A DNA stretch of 64,000 bases from Rhabditoides inermis (taxonomy: Eukaryota > Nematoda > Chromadorea > Rhabditida > Rhabditidae). The notes beneath the pieces were generated by a model. It was not told the origin of the DNA. It searched no databases and saw nothing but the letters and a program-made list of their open reading frames with translations. Positions 31,505 to 43,818 of the stretch are shown piece after piece. Within the stretch, counting starts at the first letter, position 1; every line of letters starts with the position of its first letter. The DNA lies in NCBI GenBank assembly GCA_963966185.1, contig CAWZYM010000406.1, forward strand, positions 327,001 through 391,000, read 5' to 3'. Made by a program: the position numbers and the translations under genes.

Positions 31505-32041
31505 ATAGATTTTGACAGCGCGGCAGCGTGCCGGAGCGCCTTCTATGCGCATGAGAAAGAGTGAAAGATCAGAAAGATGGAAATTGTGAAATAATAAAGA
31601 AAAATATTATTATTGATCTAATTATAGACTTTTACGCGGAGGCGCGCGGCAGCGTGCCGGAGCGCCTTCTATGCGCATGAGAAAGAGTGAAAGATCAGAA
31701 AGATGGATAAATTGTGAAATAATAAAGAAAAATATTATTATTGATCTAATTATAGACTTTTACGCAGAGGTGCGCGGTAGCGTGCCGGAGCGCCTTCTAT
31801 GCGCATGAGAAAGAGTGAAAGATCAAAAAGATGGATAAATTGTGAAATAATAAAGAAAAATATTATTATTGATCTAATTATAGACTTTTACGCAGAGGCG
31901 CGCGGCAGCGTGCCGGAGCGCCTTCTATGCGCATGAGAAAGAGTGAAAGATCAGAAAGATGGATAAATTGTGAAATAATAAAGAAAAAATATTTTTGATC
32001 TAATTATAGACTTTTACGCGGAGGCGCGCAGCAGCGTGCCG
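31505..32041 (+). repeat. A-prime satellite, about 127 bp period
   Basis: GACTTTTACGC recurs at about 31627, 31755, 31882 and 32009. Monomers share CGCGGCAGCGTGCCGGAGCG, AAGATGGATAAATTGTG and AAATAATAAAGAAAAATATT. The core variant GGCAGCGTGCC is closer than the common GAAGCGTGCC to the Helitron hairpin loop at 4729-4746. Confidence 0.88.
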
Positions 32042-32679
32042 GAGCGCCTTCTTTGCGCATGAGAAAGAGTGAAAGATCAGAAAGGTGGATAAATCGTAGA
32101 GCAACAATGAAAAAAAATTATTTATCTACTGATAGACTTTTACGCGGAGGTGGGCGGAGCGTGCCGGAGCGGTTTATATGAATGCAGGGGAGAGTGAGAG
32201 AGGAACCAGAGAGACGGTGAGACCGAGAAAATGTAGATCAGTAATATGAAAATATTTAATGCCACCGAACTATGTACTGATAATCTTTGTTAGCGGAGGC
32301 GCGCGGCAGCGTGACGGAGCGCCTTTTATTAGCAAAGGAGAGAGTAGACCAGTGATAAATAAAAAAAATCTGGACTTATCAACAATTTACTGTTAGAATT
32401 TGACAGAATCTGTTTGACAGCGAGAGGAACAGTGATATATAAATAAAATCATTACTTATCGACTGTAGACTTTTAGAATTTGACAGCGAATGCGCGCAGC
32501 AGCGTGCCGGAGCGCCTTCTATGAACTTAAAAAAGTGTAGATCAGTTATCAAAGAAATATAATAATTATCAACCTGTTTTTATAGACTTTGACAGCGTAT
32601 GCGCGCGATAGCTTGCCAAAGCTCCTATGTATCAAAGATGCGTGCAAATCATTATTGACATATTTTTATAACACTGAAT
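32042..32679 (+). repeat. Divergent satellite block D, copy 2
   Basis: Same order of words as 17371-17889 (GGGCGGAGCGTGCCGGAGCG, GGAACCAGAGAGACGGTGAG, GAATTTGACAGAATCTG). It contains one extra monomer near 32490-32590 and ends at ATATTTTTATAACACTG. Confidence 0.83.
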
Positions 32680-34012
32680 GTATTATTATAATTACTGATA
32701 TACTGATCGACTTTGACCGCGGAGGCGCGCGAAGCGTGCCGGAGCGCCCTCTATGTGCAAACAAAAGAGTAAAAGATCAGAGAGTCGGAAAAAATGCATA
32801 TCAATATCAGTGATCAATGTATTATTATAATTACTGATATACTGATCGACTTTGACCGCGGAGGCGCGCGAAGCGTGCCGGAGCGCCTTCTATGTGCATA
32901 CGAAAGAGTAAAAGATCAGAGAGTCGGAGAAAATGCATATCAGTATCAGTGATCAATGTATTATCATAAATACTGACCTACTGATCGACTTTGACCGCGG
33001 AGGCGCGCGAAGCGTGCCGGAGCGCCCTCTATGTGCATACGAAAGAGTAAAATATCAGAGAGTAGGAGAGAATGCATATCAGTATCAGTGATCAATGTTT
33101 TATTATAACTACTGATATACTGAACGGCTTTGAGCGCGCAGGCGCGCGAAGTGTGCCGGAGCGCCTTTTATGTGCATACGAGAGAATAAAAAAAAATCGG
33201 ATAGTCGGAGAAAATGCATATCAGTAGCAGTGATCAATATATTATTATAATTACTAATCTACTGATCGGCTTTGACCGCGGAGGCGCGCGAAGCGTGCCG
33301 GAGCGCCCTCTATGTGCATACGAAAGAGTGGAAGATAAAAAAAGAAGGAGAGAATGCATATCAGTGTTAGTGATCAATGTTTTATTAAAATTACTGATAT
33401 ACTGAACGGCTTTGAGCGCGGAGGCGCGCGAAGCGTGCCGGAGCGCTTTCTATGTGCATACAAGAAAGTGAAAATTCAGAGAGTCGGAGAAAATGCACAT
33501 CAGTAGCAGTGATCAATATAGTCTTATTATTACTGATGTACTGATCGACTTTGATCGCGGAGGCGCGCGGAGCGTGCCGGAACGCCTTGTATGTGCATAC
33601 GAAAGAGTAAAAGATCAGAGAGTAGGAGAGAATGCTTATCAGTATCAGTGATCAATACATATTATTATTATTATAACTGATCTACTTATCGACTTTGACC
33701 GCGGAGGCGCGCGAAGCGTGCCGGAGTGCCATCTATGTGCATACGAGAGAATAAAAAAAATCGGATAGTCGGAGAAAATGCATATCAGTAGCAGTGATCA
33801 ATATATTATTATAATTACTAATCTACTGATCGGCTTTGACCGCGGAGGCGCGCGAAGCGTGCCGGAGTGCCCTCTATATGCATACGAAAGAGTGGAAGAT
33901 AAAAAAGAAGGAGAGAATGCATATCAGTGTTAGTGATCGATACATATTATTATAACTGATCTACTGATCGGTTTCGACCGCGGAACGTGCCGAAGTTCCT
34001 TTTATGCGCATA
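32680..34012 (+). repeat. Satellite A array
   Basis: About ten monomers, several with expanded ATT/AAAA segments. The last (about 33940-34012) is the degenerate GCGGAACGTGCCGAAGTTCC type also found before the L module at 3160. Confidence 0.92.
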
Positions 34013-34286
34013 GTAATAATAATATCTGTAGAAAAGCAGTCAAGTTACTATCAACCAGATACTGATAGACTGTGACACTTTCTGTTCATTTGAATTCACT
34101 GAAAAAAATTGAAAAATAAGGAAATAAATAAAGATCAATCATCTACCGGAATACTCTGACAACAGCACTTCTAGCACAGCTCCTAATAGCACTTCTAGAG
34201 CACATATCAAGTCAATCTATATATCAATCGATAGATAATTTTCTTCTATTTTTATACTTATATTTCTAGCGCGCGAAGCGCGCTAG
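34013..34286 (+). repeat. L module, type I
   Basis: CTGTAGAAAAGCAGTCAAG and the palindrome at 34266-34286. It is the last L module in the window. Confidence 0.87.
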
Positions 34287-35165
34287 TCGGGTGTAAGTGT
34301 CAAATGCCCTATGGTTTCCGCACTTTTTGTCCGTCCGTCCATCGCTCTACCGCGCCAGCCGCTACTCCTATCTAGCCAAACGTGACATCGATCCGATGGT
34401 CTCGGTCCCGAGATGCAGGATTCCAATTTTCAGCCCTTTATCTCTCATATCCGCGGAGCTATAAGCCTTAAAGAAAATTCGACGAAATAGCGCGTAATCA
34501 AAGAGAGTCAGACAGAAAAAAGAGCGATAAAGTGTGTCAGATGAAGAGACGGTTAGGTCGTTGAACGGTTGTATCGAGTAGGCCTTACAAGAACGAGTAC
34601 TGCGAATCGCAGACTTCAGCTATCGAAAAACGGTTTCGACGTCACTCCTCTACACTCCCTCACCTACAAATTGGCCCGTAATCTTTTTATAACTCTTCCT
34701 GGTTTCTTTTCACGAAGTGATTTAATCGAGGCGAGGCGACACCAAACAGTTGTCGCGGGCTGTTCAAGAAAACTAGGCAATCGTGTAAGGTCTCCCTTTA
34801 CTACAACATGTATATAGGTGGCCACTACACTTCTACCAAAATTTGCATCTTTTTATGACCTATGACGCCCGCTATCAATTAAATTCCTCTAATCGACGCC
34901 ACTTTATTGCCCCGCGACGAGAGAGTGTGGCGAGGTGAGAGTGCGCCAGCTGCCAGTCTGTCTGATGTCAGAGAAAAAGACAGTCAATTGTGCAAATGAG
35001 CGAGAACATCACCACGCACTACGAAACAGCTCACCACACTCCAACAAACTGTGCAAATTTTATTTTCTGAGCACATACAATAAAACATTACTATCATTCT
35101 ATAATCAATCATGAAAGTGAGTCGAGAAGAAACACTTTGTAGTACCACCTCCTTTTCTCATCCTT
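34287..35165 (+). repeat. R module copy 7 (long form)
   Basis: Starts TCGGGTGTAAGTG and keeps the CGCACTTTTTGTCCGTCC segment. Near the end the usual GGGAAGTGAGGCGAGGCGAA is changed to AAGTGAGTCGAGAAGAAAC. Confidence 0.87.
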
Positions 35166-35173
35166 TCTTTTTC

Positions 35174-35230
<57 letters not shown>

Positions 35231-35308
35231 TCTCTCTCTCTCTCTTTCTCTTTCTCTTTCTCTTTCTCACTCTTTTTCTCTCTCACTATCTCTTTGTTTT
35301 ATAATATT
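35166..35308 (+). repeat. (CT)n array and short R-tail
   Basis: CT/CTTT array 35174-35297, then TTTTATAATATTTGTCAACC: the spacer is shortened and runs almost directly into satellite B. Confidence 0.92.
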
Positions 35309-36602
35309 TGTCAACCAGCTACTGATAGGATTTGACCGCTGAGGCGCGCGGAGCGGCTATCTATGATCATGGGCGAGAGTAGATATTTTATAATATTAGA
35401 TCCGTGATAACTAATCATTGTCAACCAGCTACTGATAGAGTTTGACCGCTGAGGCGCGCGGAGCGGCTATCTATGATCATGGGCGAGAGTAGATATTTTA
35501 TAATATTAGATACGTGATAACTCATCATTGTCAACCAGCTACTGATAGAATTTGACCGCTGAGGCGCGCGGAGCGGCTATCTATGATCATGGGCGAGAGT
35601 AGGTATTTTATAATATTAGATACGTGATAACTAATCATTGTCAACCAGCTACTGATAGAATTTGACCGCTGAGGCGCGCGGAGCGGCTGTCTGAGATCAT
35701 AGGCGAGAGTAGAGATTTCATAATATTAGATCCGTGATAACTAATCATTGTCAACCAGCTACTGATAGAATTTGACCGCTGAGGCGCGCGGAGCGGCTAT
35801 CTATGATCATGAGCGAGAGTAGATAATTTAAAATATTAGATCCGTGACAACTAATCATTGTCAACCAGCTACTGATAGAATTTGACCGCTGAGGCGCGCG
35901 GAGCGGCTATCTATGATCATGAGCGAGAGTAGAGATTTTATAATATTAGATCCGTGATAACTAATCATTGTCAACCAGCTACTGATAGAATTTGACCGCT
36001 GAGGCGCGCGGAGCGGCTATCTATGATCATGGGCGAGAGTAGGTATTTTATAATATTAGATACGTGATAACTAATCATTGTCAACCAGCTACTGATAGAA
36101 TTTGACCGCTGAGGCGCGCGGAGCGGCTATCTATGATCATGAGCGAGAGTAGATAATTTATAATATTAGATCCGTGATAACTAATCATTGTCAACCAGCT
36201 ACTGATAGAATTTGACCGCTGAGGCGCGCGGAGCGGCTATCTATGATCATGAGCGAGAGTAGATATTTTATATAATTAGATCCGTGATAACTAATCATTG
36301 TCAACCAGCTACTGATAGAATTTGACCGCTGAGGCGCGCGGAGCGGCTATCCATGATCATGGGCGAGAGTAGGTATTTTATAATATTAGATACGTGATAA
36401 CTAATCATTGTCAACCAGCTACTGATAGAATTTGACCGCTGAGGCGCGCGGAGCGGCTATCTATGATCATGAGCGAGAGTAGATAATTTATAATATTAGA
36501 TCCGTGATAACTAATCATTGTCAACCAGCTACTGATAGATTTTGACCGCGGAGGCGCGCGGAGCGGCTGTCTGTGATCGTAGGCGAGAGTAGATATTTTA
36601 TG
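35309..36602 (+). repeat. Satellite B array
   Basis: About 12 monomers of the CTATCTATGATCATGGGCG / GATCATGAGCG subtype. A monomer with GGTATTTTATAATATTAGAT recurs at about 35602, 36032 and 36372. Confidence 0.94.
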
Positions 36603-39600
36603 ACGAGAAAGTGAAAGATCAGAGAATATAAGAAAATGCATATCTGTATTAGTGATCAATGTATTATTATAATTACAGATCTACTGATAAAGTTTTAACG
36701 CGGAGGCGCGCAGAGCGTGCCCGAGCGCCCTCTATGTGCATACGAGAGAGTAAAAGATCAGAGAGTAGGAGAGAATGCATATCAGTAGCAGTGACATTAT
36801 ATTTTTTATAATTACTGATCTACTGATAGACTTTGACCGCGGAGGCGCGCGAAGCGTGCCGGAGCGCCCTCTATGTGCATACGAGAGAGTGAAAGATCAG
36901 AGAGTAGGAGAGATTGCATATCAGTAGCAGTGAAATTATATTATTTTAATTATTGATCTACTGATAGGATTTGACCGCTGAGGCGCGCGAAGCGTGCCGG
37001 ATCGCTTTCTATGTGCATACGAGAAAGTGAACGATCAGAGAGTCGGAGAAAATGCATATCAGTAGCAGTGATAAATATAGTCTTGTTATTACTGATCTAC
37101 TGATCGGCATTGACCGCGGAGGCGCGCGAAGCGTGCCGGAGCGCTTTCTATGTGCGTACGAGAGAGTAAAAGATCAGAGAGTAGGAGAGAAGGCATATCA
37201 GTATCAGTGATCAGTATATTATTATAATTACTGATCTACTGATAGGCTTTGACCGCGGAGGCGCGCGAAGCGTACCGGAGCGCTTTCTATGTGCATACGA
37301 GAGAGGGAACGATCAGAGAGTCGGAGAAAATGCATATCAGTAGCAGTGATCAGTATACTCTTATTTTTAATGATCTACTGATAGGATTTGACCGCGGAGG
37401 CGCGCGAAGCGTGCCGGAGCGCCCTCTATGTGCATACGAGAGAGTGAACGATCAGAGAGTCGGAGAAAATGCATATCAGTATCAGTGATCAATGTTTTAT
37501 TATAATTACTGATATACTGATCGGCTTTGACCGCGGAGGCGCGCGAAGCTTGCCGGAGCGCCCTCTATGTGCTTACGAGAGAGTGAAAGATCAGAGAGTA
37601 GGAGAGAATGCATATCAGTAGCAGTGACATTATATTTTTTATAATTACTGATCTACTGATAGGCTTTGACCGCGGAGGCGCGCGAAGCGTGCCGGAGCGC
37701 CCTCTATGTGCATACGAGAGAGTGAAAGATCAGAGAGTAGGAGAGAATGCATCTCAGTAGCAGTGACATTATATTTTTTATAATTACTGATCTACTGATA
37801 TACGTTGACCGCGGAGGCGCGCGAAGCGTGCCGGATCGCTTTCTATGTGCATACGAGAAAGTGAACGATCAGAGAGTCGGAGAAAATGCATATCAGTAGC
37901 AGTGATAAATATAGTCTTGTTATTACTGATCTACTGATATACTTTGACCGCGGAGGCGCGCGGAGCGTGCCGGAGCGCTTTCTATGTGCATACGAGAAAG
38001 TGAAAGATCAGAGAGTCGAAGAAAATGCATATCAGTAGCAGTAATCAATACAGTCTTATTATTACTGATCTACTGATCGACTTTGACCGCGGAGGCGCGC
38101 GAAGCGTGCCGGAGCGCTTTCTATGTGCATACGAGAGAGTGAAAGATCAGAGAGTTGGAGAAAATGCATATCAGTAGCAGTGATAAATATAGTCTTGGTA
38201 TTACTGATCTACTGATCGACTTTGACCGCGGAGGCGCGCGAAGCGTGCCGAAGCGCTTTTTATGTGCATACGAGAAAGTGAACGATCAGAGAGTCGGAGA
38301 GAATGCATATCAGTATCAGTGATTAATATATTATTATAATTAATATATTAATTTAATCGGATAAAATGCATATCAGTAGCAGTGATCAATATATTCTTAT
38401 TTTTACTGATCTACTGATATACTTTGACCGCGGAGGCGCGCGAAGCGTGCCGGAGCGCTTTCTATGTGAGTACGAGAAAGTGAACGATCAGAGAGTCGGA
38501 GAAAATGCATATCAGTAGCAGTGATCAATATATTCTTATTTTTACTGATCTACTGATATACTTTGACCGCGGAGGCGCGCGAAGCGTGCCGGACCGCTTT
38601 CTATGTGCATACGAGAAAGTGAACGATCAGAGAGTCGGAGAGAATGCATATCAGTATCAGTGATTAATATATTATTATAATTAATATATTAATATAATCG
38701 GATAAAATGCATATCAGTAGCAGTGATCAATATATTCTTATTTTTACTGATGTACTGATATACTTTGACCGCGGAGGCGCGCGAAGCGTGCCGGAGCGCT
38801 TTCTATGTGCATACGAGAAAGTGAACGATCAGAGAGTTGGAGAAAATGCATATCAGTATCAGTGAATATATTTTCTTATTATTACTGATATACTGATAGA
38901 CTTTCACCGCGGAGGCGCGCGAAGCGTGCCGGAGCGCCCTCTATGTGCAAACGAAAGAGTAAAAGATCAGAAAGTCGGAGAAAATGCATATCAGTATCAG
39001 TGATCAATGTTTTATTATAATTACTGATCTACTGACATACTTTGACCGTGGAGGCGCGCGGAGCGCGCCCGGAGCGCTTTCTGTGTGCATACGAAAAAGT
39101 GAACGATCAGAGAGTCGGAGAAAATTCATATCAGTAGCAGTGATCAATATATTCTTATTATTACTGATCTACTGATATACTTTGACCGCGGAGGCACGCG
39201 AAGCGTGCCGGAGCGCTTTCTATGTGCATACGAGAAAGTGAACGATCAGAGAGTCGGAGAAAATTCATATCAGTAGCAGTGATCAATATATTCTTACTAT
39301 TACTGATCTACTGATATACTTTGACCGCGGAGGCGCGCGGAGGCGCGCGGAGCGTGCCGGAGCGCTTTCTATGTGCATACGAGAAAGTGAACGATCAGAG
39401 AGTCGGAGAAAATTCATATCAGTAGCAGTGATCAATATATTCTTACTATTACTGATCTACTGATATACTTTGACCGCGGAGGCGCGCGGAGCGTGCCGGA
39501 GCGCTTTCTATGTGCATACGAGAAAGTGAACGATCAGAGAGTCGGAGAAAATTCATATCAGTAGCAGTGATCAATATATTCTTACTATTACTGATCTACT

Positions 39601-42600
39601 GATATACTTTGACCGCGGAGGCGCGCGGAGGCGCGCGAAGCGTGCCGGAGCGCCCTCTATGTGCATACGAGAGAGTGAAAGATCAGAGAGTAGGAGAGAA
39701 TGCATCTCAGTAGCAGTGACATTATATTTTTTATAATTACTGATCTACTGATATACGTTGACCGCGGAGGCGCGCGAAGCGTGCCGGATCGCTTTCTATG
39801 TGCATACGAGAAAGTGAACGATCAGAGAGTCGGAGAAAATGCATATCAGTAGCAGTGATAAATATAGTCTTGTTATTACTGATCTACTGATATACTTTGA
39901 CCGCGGAGGCGCGCGGAGCGTGCCGGAGCGCTTTCTATGTGCATACGAGAAAGTGAAAGATCAGAGAGTCGAAGAAAATGCATATCAGTAGCAGTAATCA
40001 ATACAGTCTTATTATTACTGATCTACTGATCGACTTTGACCGCGGAGGCGCGCGAAGCGTGCCGGAGCGCTTTCTATGTGCATACGAGAGAGTGAAAGAT
40101 CAGAGAGTTGGAGAAAATGCATATCAGTAGCAGTGATAAATATAGTCTTGGTATTACTGATCTACTGATCGACTTTGACCGCGGAGGCGCGCGAAGCGTG
40201 CCGAAGCGCTTTCTATGTGCATACGAGAAAGTGAACGATCAGAGAGTCGGAGAGAATGCATATCAGTATCAGTGATTAATATATTATTATAATTAATATA
40301 TTAATATAATCGGATAAAATGCATATCAGTAGCAGTGATCAATATATTCTTATTTTTACTGATCTACTGATATACTTTGACCGCGGAGGCGCGCGAAGCG
40401 TGCCGGAGCGCTTTCTATGTGAGTACGAGAAAGTGAACGATCAGAGAGTCGGAGAAAATGCATATCAGTAGCAGTGATCAATATATTCTTATTTTTACTG
40501 ATCTACTGATATACTTTGACCGCGGAGGCGCGCGAAGCGTGCCGGACCGCTTTCTATGTGCATACGAGAAAGTGAACGATCAGAGAGTCGGAGAGAATGC
40601 ATATCAGTATCAGTGATTAATATATTATTATAATTAATATATTAATATAATCGGATAAAATGCATATCAGTAGCAGTGATCAATATATTCTTATTTTTAC
40701 TGATGTACTGATATACTTTGACCGCGGAGGCGCGCGAAGCGTGCCGGAGCGCTTTCTATGTGCACACGAGAGAGTGAACGATCAGAGAGTCGGAGAAAAT
40801 GCATATCAGTAGCAGTGATCGAAATATTCTTATTTTTACTGATCTACTGATATACTTTGACCGCGGAGGTGCGCGAAGCGTGCCGGACCGCTTTCTATGT
40901 GCATACGAGAAAGTGAACGATCAGAGAGTTGGAGAAAATGCATATCAGTATCAGTGAATATATTCTTATTATTACTGATATACTGATAGACTTTCACCGC
41001 GGAGGCGCGCGAAGCGTGCCGGAGCGCCCTCTATGTGCAAACGAAAGAGTAAAAGATCAGAAAGTCGGAGAAAATGCATATCAGTATCAGTGATCAATGT
41101 TTTATTATAATTACTGATCTACTGACATACTTTGACCGTGGAGGCGCGCGGAGCGCGCCCGGAGCGCTTTCTGTGTGCATACGAAAAAGTGAACGATCAG
41201 AGAGTCGGAGAAAATTCATATCAGTAGCAGTGATCAATATATTCTTATTATTACTGATCTACTGATATACTTTGACCGCGGAGGCGCGCGAAGCGTGCCG
41301 GAGCGCTTTCTATGTGCATACGAGAAAGTGAACGATCAGAGAGTCGGAGAAAATTCATATCAGTAGCAGTGATCAATATATTCTTACTATTACTGATCTA
41401 CTGATATACTTTGACCGCGGAGGCGCGCGGAGCGTGCCGGAGCGCTTTCTATGTGCATACGAGAAAGTGAACGATCAGAGAGTCGGAGAAAATTCATATC
41501 AGTAGCAGTGATCAATATATTCTTACTATTACTGATCTACTGATATACTTTGACCGCGGAGGCGCGCGGAGGCGCGCGAAGCGTGCCGGAGCGCCCTCTA
41601 TGTGCATACGAGAGAGTGAAAGATCAGAGAGTAGGAGAGAATGCATCTCAGTAGCAGTGACATTATATTTTTTATATTTACTGATCTACTGATATACGTT
41701 GACCGCGGAGGCGCGCGAAGCGTGCCGGATCGCTTTCTATGTGCATACGAGAAAGTGAACGATCAGAGAGTCGGAGAAAATGCATATCAGTAGCAGTGAT
41801 AAATATAGTCTTGTTATTACTGATCTACTGATATACTTTGACCGCGGAGGCGCGCGGAGCGTGCCGGAGCGCTTTCTATGTGCATACGAGAAAGTGAAAG
41901 ATCAGAGAGTCGAAGAAAATGCATATCAGTAGCAGTAATCAATACAGTCTTATTATTACTGATCTACTGATCGACTTTGACCGCGGAGGCGCGCGAAGCG
42001 TGCCGGAGCGCTTTCTATGTGCATACGAGAGAGTGAAAGATCAGAGAGTTGGAGAAAATGCATATCAGTAGCAGTGATAAATATAGTCTTGGTATTACTG
42101 ATCTACTGATCGACTTTGACCGCGGAGGCGCGCGAAGCGTGCCGAAGCGCTTTTTATGTGCATACGAGAAAGTGAACGATCAGAGAGTCGGAGAGAATGC
42201 ATATCAGTATCAGTGATTAATATATTATTATAATTAATATATTAATATAATCGGATAAAATGCATATCAGTAGCAGTGATCAATATATTCTTATTTTTAC
42301 TGATGTACTGATATACTTTGACCGCGGAGGCGCGCGAAGCGTGCCGGAGCGCTTTCTATGTGCACACGAGAGAGTGAACGATCAGAGAGTCGGAGAAAAT
42401 GCATATCAGTAGCAGTGATCAATATATTCTTATTTTTACTGATCTACTGATATACTTTGACCGCGGAGGCGCGCGAAGCGTGCCGGACCGCTTTCTATGT
42501 GCATACGAGAAAGTGAACGATCAGAGAGTCGGAGAGAATGCATATCAGTATCAGTGATTAATATATTATTATAATTAATATATTAATATAATCGGATAAA

Positions 42601-43620
42601 ATGCATATCAGTAGCAGTGATCAATATATTCTTATTTTTACTGATGTACTGATATACTTTGACCGCGGAGGCGCGCGAAGCGTGCCGGAGCGCTTTCTAT
42701 GTGCACACGAGAGAGTGAACGATCAGAGAGTCGGAGAAAATGCATATCAGTAGCAGTGATCGAAATATTCTTATTTTTACTGATCTACTGATATACTTTG
42801 ACCGCGGAGGTGCGCGAAGCGTGCCGGACCGCTTTCTATGTGCATACGAGAAAGTGAACGATCAGAGAGTTGGAGAAAATGCATATCAGTATCAGTGAAT
42901 ATATTCTTATTATTACTGATATACTGATAGACTTTCACCGCGGAGGCGCGCGAAGCGTGCCGGAGCGCCCTCTATGTGCAAACGAAAGAGTAAAAGATCA
43001 GAAAGTCGGAGAAAATGCATATCAGTATCAGTGATCAATGTTTTATTATAATTACTGATCTACTGACATACTTTGACCGTGGAGGCGCGCGGAGCGCGCC
43101 CGGAGCGCTTTCTGTGTGCATACGAAAAAGTGAACGATCAGAGAGTCGGAGAAAATTCATATCAGTAGCAGTGATCAATATATTCTTATTATTACTGATC
43201 TACTGATATACTTTGACCGCGGAGGCGCGCGAAGCGTGCCGGAGCGCTTTCTATGTGCATACGAGAAAGTGAACGATCAGAGAGTCGGAGAAAATTCATA
43301 TCAGTAGCAGTGATCAATATATTCTTACTATTACTGATCTACTGATATACTTTGACCGCGGAGGCGCGCGGAGCGTGCCGGAGCGCTTTCTATGTGCATA
43401 CGAGAAAGTGAACGATCAGAGAGTCGGAGAAAATTCATATCAGTAGCAGTGATCAATATATTCTTACTATTACTGATCTACTGATATACTTTGACCGCGG
43501 AGGCGCGCGGAGGCGCGCGAAGCGTGCCGGAGCGCCCTCTATGTGCATACGAGAGAGTGAAAGATCAGAGAGTAGGAGAGAATGCATCTCAGTAGCAGTG
43601 ACATTATATTTTTTATAATT
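36603..43620 (+). repeat. Satellite A higher-order array, left of the LINE
   Basis: About 50 monomers in multi-monomer blocks. A marker monomer (ACCGTGGAGGCGCGCGGAGC, then GCGCCCGGAGCGC) recurs with equivalent points at 38984, 41074 and 43015 (2090 and 1941 bp apart). Core-less AT-rich monomers (TTAATATATTATTATAATTA) occur near 38322, 38663, 40276, 40617, 42217 and 42557. Cores with a doubled GGAGGCGCGC occur near 39338, 39615, 41560 and 43498. Confidence 0.95.
38322..38362. repeat. Core-less AT-rich satellite variant (example)
   Basis: Between TCAGTGATTAATATATTA and CGGATAAAATGCATATCAG the GC-rich core and the GTGCATACGAG part are deleted and replaced by a near-palindrome of TTAATATATTA words. 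The same variant recurs through 38-63 kb at block-specific positions (e.g. 40276, 42217, 47380, 50635, 56240, 60725, 62100). Confidence 0.85.
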
Positions 43621-43818
43621 TTTGTGCGCCTAGGTATTGTGGCTATTTGTGCGCCTAGGTATTGTGTCCGTGATCTGTCGATTGAGCATCTGTACTACTG
43701 GAAGAGTTCATCGGGCGGTGCGGCAAGTGGATCGGCGATCGCGGACTCGGTTGCCGGAGCTGAAGGAGGAGGTGGGGAGGGAGGGTTGACCGCGGACGGT
43801 AGCACTTCAAATGTCTAG
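43621..43818 (+). CDS. Possible C-terminal remnant of LINE ORF1
   Basis: An open frame enters from the satellite (spurious Met at 43582) and continues through the element's first 190 bp to TAG at 43816-43818. It has a Gly/Ala/Ser-rich end (VAGAEGGGGEGGLTADGSTS). It overlaps the ORF2 start by eight bases (ATGTCTAG), an arrangement seen between ORF1 and ORF2 in some LINEs. No zinc knuckle, PHD or RRM domain is visible, and the 25 bp duplication lies in it. It may equally be 5' UTR that happens to be open; if it is ORF1, the element is 5'-truncated. Confidence 0.25.
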   Translation, partial: FVRLGIVAICAPRYCVRDLSIEHLYYWKSSSGGAASGSAIADSVAGAEGGGGEGGLTADGSTSNV

